Below are positions 20,824 through 28,276 of a stretch of 29,488 bases of DNA, in pieces (position 1 is the first letter of the stretch; each line of letters begins with the position of its first letter). Below the pieces are notes generated by a model. The model searched no databases. It worked only from the letters and a program-made list of their open reading frames with translations, and was not told the DNA's origin. Made by a program: the position numbers and the translations under genes. This DNA is from Sutterella sp. (GTDB lineage: Bacteria; Pseudomonadota; Gammaproteobacteria; Burkholderiales; Burkholderiaceae_F): positions 1-29,488 of the forward strand of contig DXSO01000006.1 in the NCBI GenBank assembly GCA_019410445.1, given 5' to 3'.

Positions 20824-23800
20824 ATGCTTAGTCGTTTCTTTGTAAATCGACCCATTTTTGCGTGGGTGATTGCCATCACCATCATGCTTGCGGGCGTGTT
20901 GGCCATTTTCAACTTGCCTGTGTCGCAATATCCCAATATTGCACCGCCGCAGGTGACGATCACTGCAAATTACCCCGGTGCTTCGGCCGAAACAATGTCT
21001 CGCACGGTCACGCAGGTGATCGAGCAGAACATGACGGGTCTGGATGGTCTCATTTACATGAGTTCGAACTCAGACTCAACGGGGCGTATGACAATTACGC
21101 TTACTTTCGTGGCAGGTACCAACCCGGACATTGCACAGGTTCAGGTGCAAAACAAGCTGTCAATGGCCGAGCCGACATTGCCCGATACCGTACGTCAGTT
21201 GGGCGTTCAGGTTCAAAAGAGTTCGGCGTCCTTCTTGCAGGTGGTCGGCTTTGTCGATACTTCCGGAAAACTTAATTCCGGCGACCTGGGCGACTTCCTT
21301 ACCAACAACATTGAAGAGCCATTGGCTCGTCTGGAAGGCGTTGGTGAAGTTACGGTCTTCGGTGCTTCTTACGCCATGCGTATCTGGATGGATCCGGCAT
21401 TGCTGAAGAAGTACAGCCTGGAGACGTCTGACGTGATCAATGCCATCAGCACTCAGAACGTGCAGGTGGCCTCCGGCGATATTGCAGGTCAGCCGACCAA
21501 CGGCAAACGCATGATTACGGCGACGATTCGTGCCAGTTCTTTGATGAACACTCCCGAACAGTTCGAGCAGATCGCACTTAAGACGCTTCCCGACGGATCG
21601 GTTGTGCGCATCAAGGATATCGGCGAGGTAGGTCTTGGACAGGAAAGTTATACATTCCAGGGTCGTTTTGACGGACAGCCTTCTTCCGGCGTTGCCATCA
21701 AGCTGAGTGCCGGCGCCAATGCTTTGGAGACCGCAGCTCGAGTACAGGCTAAGCTCGATGAATTGCGCCCCTTCTTCCCGGAAGGGGTCGAGAGCGTGAT
21801 TCCGTTTGATACGACGCCGTTTGTCCGCGCTGCCATGCATGAGGTGGTCAAGACACTGTTTGAAGCCATTGTGCTTGTGATCTGCGTGATGTTCCTCTTC
21901 CTGCAGAATTGGCGTGCGACGATCATTCCGACGATTTCCGTTCCGGTGGTGCTTTTGGGAACGTTTGCGGTTCTCGCGCTTATGGGATATTCGATCAACA
22001 TGCTCACGATGTTTGCCTTGGTGTTGGCCATCGGCTTGTTGGTTGACGACGCCATTGTGGTGGTGGAAAACGTCGAGCGCGTGATGATGGAGCGGCGATG
22101 CGATCCGAAGACTGCGACCGTGGAATCCATGCAGCAAATTACCGGTGCGTTGATCGGTATTGCGATGGTGCTTTCGGCAGTGTTTGTGCCGATGGCTTTC
22201 TTCGGAGGGTCTACGGGCGTGATCTATCGCCAGTTCTCCGTGACGATCGTCTCTGCAATGGTGCTTTCGGTGGTCGTGGCTCTGACGTTGATTCCTGCTT
22301 TGTGCGCATCAATGCTCAAGCAGATTGACCCGGAGCATGAAAGACCGACAACGGGGTTCTTCGGCCGATTTAATCAGGCTTTTGATGCGCTGACACGAGG
22401 CGTGCGCGTTTCGGTGCGTATGTTTGTGCGTCGAATCCTTCGTCTGCTGGTGCTGTATGCAGTGCTGATTGGTGCTGTGGTACTCGGATTTATGAAGGTG
22501 CCGAGCGCGTTCATGCCGAGTGAAGACCAGGGCGTATTGTTGATGATGATGCAGACACCGGCATCGGCTACGGCTGAACGTACCGATCAGGTTGTGGATC
22601 GTTTCCAGAAGATCATTCGCGAAAACGAACAGAAAGACGTCGAGAATGTCTTTACGGTACGCGGCTTTTCCTTTGCAGGTACGGGCCAGAACAATGCCAT
22701 GGGCTTTATCAAGCTTAAGGATTGGTCTGAACGCAAGGATGAATCGTCGTCGGCTGATGCTGTGATGGCTCGCTCTTTGGGAACGCTCTTTTCACCGGCT
22801 TTCAAAGATGCGCAGGGCTTTGTGTTCCAGCTGCCGGCAGTTCCGGAATTGGGCGTAGCCGACGGTTTTGACTTCTATCTGCAGGATCGATCCAATCAGG
22901 GACATGAACGACTGATGGCCGTGATGGGAGAATTCCTTGCAAAAGCCAACGCAGATCCGCGTCTGCGCCAGGTTCGTCACAACGGTATGGCTGATTCTCC
23001 GATGGTTCAGCTCAATGTGGACTACGAAAAGGCTCGTACGCTGGGTGTCTCGGAATCTCAGATTAATGCCACCTTGAATGCGGCTTTTGGTTCGGCATAT
23101 GTCAATGACTTCATGGATCAGGGTCGCTTGAAGAAGGTTTATGTACAGGGTATTCCGGATTCTCGCGGAGAAGAAGCTGACTTGGCCAAGTGGCATGTGA
23201 AGAGCTCCTTGACTGGAGAGATGGTGCCGTTCTCGTCGTTTATCACGACGAGCTGGACTTCGGGTTCTCCGCGTCTGGATCGATTCAATGCCATTGACGC
23301 TGTCAATATTCAAGGCAATCCTGCACCGGGAGTTTCGTCCGGTGAAGCCATGCAGGCCATCGAGGAAATTCTCCAACAGATGCCTTATGGGTATTCCATC
23401 GAATGGAATGGCGTGTCATATCAGGAACGCGTTGCAGGCAGTAACGCGGCGCCTCTGTACGCTCTGTCCATATTGGTCGTGTTCCTTGCCCTGGCAGCCT
23501 TGTACGAATCGTGGACGATTCCGATTGCTGTGATTCTTGTGGTGCCCACGGGTGTGGTCGGTGCTTTGGGGCTGACCTGGATTTGCGGCAAAGAAAATGA
23601 CGTGTACTTCCAGGTGGGTCTGCTGACAACTGTCGGTCTGGTGGCTAAGAATGCCATTTTGATCGTGGAGTTTGCCCGAGATCTTTACGAGCAGGGACAG
23701 GAATTGCTGGCAGCCGTGGTTGAAGCCGTTCGCCTGCGTCTGCGTCCGATTCTGATGACCTCTCTGGCTTTCGGTTTGGGTGTTTTGCCGTTGGCAATGG

Positions 23801-23988
23801 CAAGCGGTGCCGGTGCCGGCGCACAGTCGGCCATCGGTGTGGCCGTGTTGGGCGGTATGATCACAGGTACCTTCTTGTGCATCTTCTTTGTGCCTGCGTT
23901 CTTCGTGTTGGTGACGCGTCTTTTCTCAAGAAAAAAGCCCAATACGACGCTTGATACAACGGCCAAGACGGCAGAGTCTCAGCAATAA
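20824..23988 (+). CDS. RND multidrug efflux transporter (AcrB/MexB, HAE1 family)
   Basis: An inner-membrane proton-driven antiporter that expels drugs, bile salts or other amphiphiles; the substrate cannot be read from sequence. The 1054-residue length matches AcrB-type pumps. The N-terminus FFVNRPIFAWVIAI is typical. The proton-relay residues are present: D408-D409 in LLVDDAIVVVENV and K942 in GLVAKNAILIVEF. YPGASAETM, the GYSINMLTMFALVLAIG helix and a C-terminal basic tail are also seen. GAGGA precedes the ATG. The outer-membrane factor gene begins two nt after the stop. Confidence 0.97.
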   Translation: MLSRFFVNRPIFAWVIAITIMLAGVLAIFNLPVSQYPNIAPPQVTITANYPGASAETMSRTVTQVIEQNMTGLDGLIYMSSNSDSTGRMTITLTFVAGTNPDIAQVQVQNKLSMAEPTLPDTVRQLGVQVQKSSASFLQVVGFVDTSGKLNSGDLGDFLTNNIEEPLARLEGVGEVTVFGASYAMRIWMDPALLKKYSLETSDVINAISTQNVQVASGDIAGQPTNGKRMITATIRASSLMNTPEQFEQIALKTLPDGSVVRIKDIGEVGLGQESYTFQGRFDGQPSSGVAIKLSAGANALETAARVQAKLDELRPFFPEGVESVIPFDTTPFVRAAMHEVVKTLFEAIVLVICVMFLFLQNWRATIIPTISVPVVLLGTFAVLALMGYSINMLTMFALVLAIGLLVDDAIVVVENVERVMMERRCDPKTATVESMQQITGALIGIAMVLSAVFVPMAFFGGSTGVIYRQFSVTIVSAMVLSVVVALTLIPALCASMLKQIDPEHERPTTGFFGRFNQAFDALTRGVRVSVRMFVRRILRLLVLYAVLIGAVVLGFMKVPSAFMPSEDQGVLLMMMQTPASATAERTDQVVDRFQKIIRENEQKDVENVFTVRGFSFAGTGQNNAMGFIKLKDWSERKDESSSADAVMARSLGTLFSPAFKDAQGFVFQLPAVPELGVADGFDFYLQDRSNQGHERLMAVMGEFLAKANADPRLRQVRHNGMADSPMVQLNVDYEKARTLGVSESQINATLNAAFGSAYVNDFMDQGRLKKVYVQGIPDSRGEEADLAKWHVKSSLTGEMVPFSSFITTSWTSGSPRLDRFNAIDAVNIQGNPAPGVSSGEAMQAIEEILQQMPYGYSIEWNGVSYQERVAGSNAAPLYALSILVVFLALAALYESWTIPIAVILVVPTGVVGALGLTWICGKENDVYFQVGLLTTVGLVAKNAILIVEFARDLYEQGQELLAAVVEAVRLRLRPILMTSLAFGLGVLPLAMASGAGAGAQSAIGVAVLGGMITGTFLCIFFVPAFFVLVTRLFSRKKPNTTLDTTAKTAESQQ

Positions 23989-23990
23989 CA

Positions 23991-25457
23991 ATGAGAAAAC
24001 AAATGCGTAAAACATTATGTCTTTTGCCTTTGGCTTCAGCGCTGCTGCTTTCGGGATGCATTTCGCTTGCTCCCGAGTACGAGCGCCCTGAGGCTCCTGT
24101 CGAGCAGACCTGGCCGCAGGATGAAGCCACTAAAAATGCGGCTCTTCTGACCGAGGGGTTGCAGAAGTGGAGCGAGTTTTTTACCGACGAGCGGCTTGCC
24201 AAACTCATCGAGCTGGGGCTGCAGAACAACCGCAGCCTGCGTTCGGCCTTTTACTCGGTCGAACAGGCTCGTGCTCAGTACAACGTCAGTCGTGCTGATC
24301 TGCTGCCGTCCGTGGCCGTGCAGGCTCAGGAAAGCGCCGGTCGAACTCCTGCTTCGACCAGTGCTGGCAGAGGAGACGTGACTTCACACACCTACTCGGC
24401 TAATGCGGCAATGGCCTCTTACGAGCTTGATTTGTTCGGACGCATTCGCAATCTGAACGAGCAGGCTCTGCAGACTTATTTCCAAACACAGGCTGCGCAG
24501 CGTACGGCTCAGATGACGGTGATTACCGAAATTGCGCAGACTTGGCTGAGCTTAGGCGCGAGCAAGGATCTTCTGAAGCTGGCGCAGGAAACATACAACA
24601 GCCAATCCGAAAGTTTGAAGCTCATTCAAAGCAGCTATGAACTTGGAGCAGCCAGTATGCTCGAAGTGCAGCAAGCTTTGCAGACCGTGGCTACCGCAAA
24701 AGCTGCGGCCGTACAGGCTACGCGTGCCGTTTCTCAGTATCGCAACGCACTGGCCGTGCTTGTGGGGACGCAGGTGCCTGCAGAGCTTGAACCTGAGGGG
24801 CTGAAGATGGATGTCACCAAACCGCAGGTTTCCGTGGCCTCACACATTCCCAGTGAAGTGCTTCTGGCTCGACCGGATATTGCATCGGCCGAAGCGGCTT
24901 TGCGCTCGGCCAACGCCAATATTGGCGTGGCTCGGGCGGCGTTCTTCCCGAGTATTACGTTGACGGGATCCGCTGGAAGTATTTCCGGTGAACTCAATGA
25001 GCTTTTCAACGGCGGTACGCATACGTGGAGTTTTGTGCCCAGCATTACGCTGCCGATTTTCAACGGCGGAGCCAATATTGCGAATTTGCGTGCGGCTGAG
25101 GCTTATCAGAAGAAGTCGATTGCTGATTACGAGCTTGCGATTCAGACGGCTTTCCAAGAAGTGGCAGATGCTCTGGCGACCGAAGGAACCGTCAGTGAGG
25201 AGCTTAAGGCTCAGCAGCAGCTTGCTCAGGCTACGGGCGAGGCACTTCGCTTAAGCGAGCAGCGCTATAAGAATGGCGCCGACAGTTATCTGGAAGTTCT
25301 CGATAGCCAGCGCGCCAATTTCTCGGCTCAACAGGCGGTGATCAGCGCGCAATTGGCTCGTGCGGCCAGTCTCGTAACCCTTTACAAGGTTATGGGCGGC
25401 GGCTCTCAGCTCGAGGATGCGACTCCGGCATTTGCTCAGACGGCGGATGCAAAATGA
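23991..25457 (+). CDS. Outer-membrane efflux lipoprotein (OprM/NodT type)
   Basis: The TolC-like exit duct of the pump. The 488-residue protein has a lipoprotein signal (LLLSGC, lipidation at C23), then APEYERP, a common start of mature OprM proteins. Two internally related outer-membrane-factor repeats follow, with conserved features LDLFGRIRN, RPDIASAEAALRSANANIG, FFPSITLTGSAG, PIFNGG and RYKNGADSYLEVLDSQR. A second ATG at 24003 could be the true start; both keep the signal. Its last four bases overlap the TetR gene start. Confidence 0.95.
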   Translation: MRKQMRKTLCLLPLASALLLSGCISLAPEYERPEAPVEQTWPQDEATKNAALLTEGLQKWSEFFTDERLAKLIELGLQNNRSLRSAFYSVEQARAQYNVSRADLLPSVAVQAQESAGRTPASTSAGRGDVTSHTYSANAAMASYELDLFGRIRNLNEQALQTYFQTQAAQRTAQMTVITEIAQTWLSLGASKDLLKLAQETYNSQSESLKLIQSSYELGAASMLEVQQALQTVATAKAAAVQATRAVSQYRNALAVLVGTQVPAELEPEGLKMDVTKPQVSVASHIPSEVLLARPDIASAEAALRSANANIGVARAAFFPSITLTGSAGSISGELNELFNGGTHTWSFVPSITLPIFNGGANIANLRAAEAYQKKSIADYELAIQTAFQEVADALATEGTVSEELKAQQQLAQATGEALRLSEQRYKNGADSYLEVLDSQRANFSAQQAVISAQLARAASLVTLYKVMGGGSQLEDATPAFAQTADAK

Positions 25458-26032
25458 CGGCAGTGGTGTCCTCCGCGACTGCTGTCAGTCTGCGTGAACA
25501 GATCTTGTCCGCTGCGGGGACGTGTTTTCGCGAGCGTGGTTTCAAAGCCACCACGATGCACGAGATCGCCAAGCATGCCGGCATGAGTGTGGGTAATCTC
25601 TACAACTATTTTGGTGGCAAGGACGCTATCATCGATGAGATTGCCAAACGTGAGATTGATCGCTTGGCTCGCGAAGTCGACGAAGTGGTCAACGGCCGTA
25701 TGTCGATTGAAGAGCAACGCGAGCAATTCTTTCAGACGCTCCGGCAGCGACTCACGTTGGCACGCGCTCGCGTCAAGATCGAACTCTATGAAGAGGCGGT
25801 TAAGAACGAACGATTAGGGGTGATCTTGGCACGCAGTGACGAGCAGTTGCGGGAATTAATCAAAAAAATGCACCGCAGCCGCAGTTCGGAGAGCTTTTCA
25901 GAAGAGGAGCTTGAAGTTCGCGTGGAAATGGATATGGCATTGTGTGACGGTTTGTCGTTTAGGCTCATTGCCAATCCGATGCTCGACAAAGAACGCGTGG
26001 CGCGAGTAGTTGCCAATACAATCGTACGTTGA
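25454..26032 (+). CDS. TetR/AcrR-family regulator, last gene of the efflux operon
   Basis: A 192-residue regulator. The N-terminal DNA-binding domain is clear: REQILSAAGTCFRERGF, TTMHEIAKHAGMSVGNLYNYF (helix-turn-helix about 34-53) and GGKDAIIDEI. The rest is an all-helical ligand/dimer domain without recognisable ligand motifs. Its ATG overlaps the stop of the upstream gene (ATGA, 25454-25457), so it is translated with the pump. That implies a self-limiting circuit, unlike the usual divergent acrR arrangement. The likely targets are the TGAA-N6-TTCA repeats at 19453-19491. Both the target and the sign of regulation are inferred. Confidence 0.93.
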   Translation: MTAVVSSATAVSLREQILSAAGTCFRERGFKATTMHEIAKHAGMSVGNLYNYFGGKDAIIDEIAKREIDRLAREVDEVVNGRMSIEEQREQFFQTLRQRLTLARARVKIELYEEAVKNERLGVILARSDEQLRELIKKMHRSRSSESFSEEELEVRVEMDMALCDGLSFRLIANPMLDKERVARVVANTIVR

Positions 26033-26038
26033 TCTTCG

Positions 26039-26068
26039 GGGAGAGGCTGTTTTCTAACAGCTTTTCCC
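26039..26068 (+). terminator. Probable terminator of the efflux operon
   Basis: GGGAGAGGCTGTT (26039-26051) pairs with AACAGCTTTTCCC (26056-26068) through 13 pairs including two G-U, around a TTCT loop. If only the inner six pairs form, TTTT at 26062-26065 serves as a short U tail. It begins six nt after the TetR stop. Confidence 0.6.
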
Positions 26069-26095
26069 TGCGAGAAATTGCTTGGATTGTTTGAT

Positions 26096-26132
26096 GCAAA
26101 GCACTGATATATCAAAAATATCAGTGCTTTGC
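26096..26132. promoter_or_regulatory. Perfect 15-bp inverted repeat upstream of dctA
   Basis: GCAAAGCACTGATAT (26096-26110) is exactly matched by ATATCAGTGCTTTGC (26118-26132), with a 7-nt loop. A smaller palindrome TGATATATCA (26105-26114) is nested on the left. No T-run follows on either strand, so ordinary termination is not favoured. An operator or a stable RNA stem in the dctA control region are both possible. Weak promoter-like boxes (TTGATG at 26091-26096, AAAAAT at 26114-26119, 17-nt spacing) overlap it. Confidence 0.5.
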
Positions 26133-26183
26133 TGTGTCAGGGACATCATATCTGCACCAAGCTGAGACAATGAACCCCCAGAG

Positions 26184-26213
26184 GGCTCCGCATGAAGTTT
26201 TTCCTGCGGAGCC
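26184..26213 (+). promoter_or_regulatory. Hairpin in the dctA leader
   Basis: GGCTCCGCA (26184-26192) and TGCGGAGCC (26205-26213) form a perfect nine-pair stem with a 12-nt loop. It lies 33 nt before the dctA ATG, and the only ribosome-site candidate (GGAAA near 26232) is 12 nt from the start. Control of dctA translation is conceivable but unproven. Confidence 0.45.
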
Positions 26214-26246
26214 GTCTGATTGGAATAACCCGGAAACAACTTACCT

Positions 26247-27647
26247 ATGCAAGACACAACCGCAAAGAAAAAGACGCCGATCTATAAAGTGCTGTATTTT
26301 CAGGTCATCTGCGCCATTTTGATCGGCGTGCTGCTTGGTCATTTCGCACCGGATGTCGGTGCCATGATGAAGCCGTTTGGCGACGGCTTCATCAAGCTCA
26401 TCAAAATGATCATTGCTCCCGTGATTTTCTGTACGGTTGTAACCGGCATTGCCGGTATGGAGGATATGAAAAAGGTTGGCAAAACCGGGGGACTGGCACT
26501 GATCTACTTTGAGGTCGTTTCCACCATTGCTCTGATTGTCGGTCTTTTCATCGTCAACGTTTTTCAGCCGGGTGTAGGCATGCATGTCGATCCGGCTACG
26601 CTCGACAGCAAGTCGGTGGAAGCGTATACCGGACCGGGCAAGATGCAGGGTACCGTGGACTTCCTGTTGCACGTTATTCCCTCGACAGTGGTTGGCGCCT
26701 TTGCCGAAGGCGAAATTCTGCAGGTGCTCTTCTTTTCACTGTTGTTTGGTTTTGCCCTGCATAAGATGGGCGGCCGCAACACCCTGATTTTTGAGATCAT
26801 CGACAAGTCTTCGCGCGTGCTCTTTCAGATTGTGGGAATGATCATGCGCGTGGCGCCGCTGGGTGCTTTCGGCGCGATGGCCTTTACGATCGGCAAATAT
26901 GGTTTGAGTTCTCTGATTCCTCTGGCAGAACTGATGGGGACGTTCTATCTGACGTGTCTGCTTTTTATCTTTGTGGTGCTGGGTCTGATTTGCCGTTGGC
27001 ACGGTTTTTCCATCCTGCACTACATCATGTACATCAAGGAAGAGTTGCTGATTGTGCTGGGGACGAGTTCTTCGGAATCTGTGCTGCCGCGCATGATGGA
27101 CAAAATGGAAAAGGCCGGCGTGACGAAGTCCGTGGTGGGACTTGTGATCCCGACGGGATACTCGTTTAATTTGGACGGTACGGCAATTTATCTGACGATG
27201 GCTGCAGTCTTTATTGCGCAGGCTTGTGATGTGCAGATGACGCTGATGCAGCAGCTGACGCTTCTGGCTGTTTTGCTGCTCACGAGCAAGGGCGCAGCAG
27301 GCGTGACCGGATCAGGCTTCATTGTGTTGGCTGCAACGCTTTCGGCCGTGGGTCACGTTCCCGTTGCCGGTCTGGCGCTGATTCTTGGCATCGATCGCTT
27401 CATGTCGGAAGCTCGAGCCATTACGAACATGATTGGCAACGGCATTGCCTGCATTGTGGTCGGACACTGGCTCAAAGAAGTCGACAACGACACGATGAAG
27501 CGCACATTGGGCTCGTATGTGCCCAAGGAAGTTGCCAATGCGGAAGACAACGTGCGCGATGATCCGGAAACGCTGGGTGTTCCGGAGGACATTCATGAGC
27601 GAGCCAAGCAGCTCGACAAGAAGGCAACGAAGAATCAGACCAATTAA
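26247..27647 (+). CDS. dctA: C4-dicarboxylate:cation symporter DctA
   Basis: DctA imports succinate, fumarate and malate with cations across the inner membrane. The 466-residue protein follows E. coli DctA closely as I recall it: LYFQVICAILIGVLLGHF, MIIAPVIFCTVVTGIAGM, VGAFAEGEILQVL, the re-entrant loop GTSSSESVLPRM, IPTGYSFNLDGTAIYLTMA and SKGAAGVTGSGF, then GIDRFMSEARAITNMIGNG. It is about 38 residues longer, mainly through a charged C-terminal tail after the last membrane segment (about 430-466). It is monocistronic, between its own leader elements and a strong terminator. No dcuS/dcuR-type two-component genes are in the window. Confidence 0.95.
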   Translation: MQDTTAKKKTPIYKVLYFQVICAILIGVLLGHFAPDVGAMMKPFGDGFIKLIKMIIAPVIFCTVVTGIAGMEDMKKVGKTGGLALIYFEVVSTIALIVGLFIVNVFQPGVGMHVDPATLDSKSVEAYTGPGKMQGTVDFLLHVIPSTVVGAFAEGEILQVLFFSLLFGFALHKMGGRNTLIFEIIDKSSRVLFQIVGMIMRVAPLGAFGAMAFTIGKYGLSSLIPLAELMGTFYLTCLLFIFVVLGLICRWHGFSILHYIMYIKEELLIVLGTSSSESVLPRMMDKMEKAGVTKSVVGLVIPTGYSFNLDGTAIYLTMAAVFIAQACDVQMTLMQQLTLLAVLLLTSKGAAGVTGSGFIVLAATLSAVGHVPVAGLALILGIDRFMSEARAITNMIGNGIACIVVGHWLKEVDNDTMKRTLGSYVPKEVANAEDNVRDDPETLGVPEDIHERAKQLDKKATKNQTN

Positions 27648-27696
27648 GATGAATTGGTAGAGCTCTGATTCATCAGCTTGAATGAGCTGAACGCAA

Positions 27697-27727
27697 AGCC
27701 GCTGCGGTTACTTGCAGCGGCTTTTTT
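27697..27727 (+). terminator. Terminator of dctA, overlapping the convergent GNAT gene
   Basis: AGCCGCTGC (27697-27705) and GCAGCGGCT (27714-27722) enclose GGTTACTT and lead into six T (27722-27727). The stop and last codons of the opposite-strand GNAT gene lie in this hairpin, so the same bases serve as coding sequence and terminator. Confidence 0.9.
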
Positions 27728-28205
27728 GCATATGCAGATTGCTCAAAACGGCATTGCGGGATTTGCCGTCTAGGCTAAAGGCTCGATGAACGGTATTGAC
27801 GAACCGTACGGTGTATCCGTGACGTTCAAAAAATGTTCGGGCGGTAATGGATGTATCGACGGATAGCGTGGATATCGTCGGGTCAATGGCGTTTTCCAAA
27901 GTTTGCAAAAGCAATGAGCCGATACCTTCCGACTGGTGCTCGACATTGACGTACAGGCAGTCAATCAGCCCGATTTTCGGCAAACAGTTTCCGAATCCAA
28001 GCAGTTCGTTTTGTTCATTGACGGCAACGAACGCAAGAGTGGAAGCAAGGTGCGCATGCCACCGCGCCAAGGTCGTCTCTTCTTCCTTCAGCCAGGCGGC
28101 GATTTCAAAGGCGGTGTAGTCGTTGGCATTGATGGTTCGGATGGTCTTCTGAAACAGAGCACGAGTGGAGGCACTGTCCTGCAGGGTATAGGGGCGTATC
28201 AGCAT
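27708..28205 (-). CDS. GNAT-family N-acetyltransferase
   Basis: A 165-residue acetyl-CoA-dependent acetyltransferase fold; the substrate is unknown. The start MLIRPYTLQD is typical of the family. The acetyl-CoA pyrophosphate loop (motif A) is HQSEGIGSLLLQTLE (about 90-104), preceded by the strand LIDCLYVNV. A later motif, ARTFFERHGYTVR, matches the usual helix-strand end of GNAT proteins. The ATG at 28205 lies five nt beyond the T tract of the terminator of the upstream protease gene, with no ribosome site visible. Expression therefore seems to depend on readthrough. The C-terminal codons form part of the dctA terminator. Confidence 0.88.
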   Translation of the reverse strand: MLIRPYTLQDSASTRALFQKTIRTINANDYTAFEIAAWLKEEETTLARWHAHLASTLAFVAVNEQNELLGFGNCLPKIGLIDCLYVNVEHQSEGIGSLLLQTLENAIDPTISTLSVDTSITARTFFERHGYTVRFVNTVHRAFSLDGKSRNAVLSNLHMQKSRCK

Positions 28206-28210
28206 CAGAG

Positions 28211-28250
28211 AAAAAAACGACGGCAGTCACTGTGTGAAGGACTGCCGCCG
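28211..28250 (-). terminator. Terminator of the protease gene (minus strand)
   Basis: Read on the minus strand, CGGCGGCAGTC (28250-28240) pairs with GACTGCCGTCG (28228-28218) through 11 pairs with one wobble, followed by seven T (28217-28211). It lies 26 nt after the protease stop codon. Confidence 0.9.
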
Positions 28251-28276
28251 TTTGAACATGAAAATCAATCAGAGGA

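Noticed and set aside
26134..26322. 62-codon plus-strand frame overlapping the start of dctA
   Set aside because: It begins without a ribosome site, crosses the leader hairpin and overlaps a well-supported gene in another frame.
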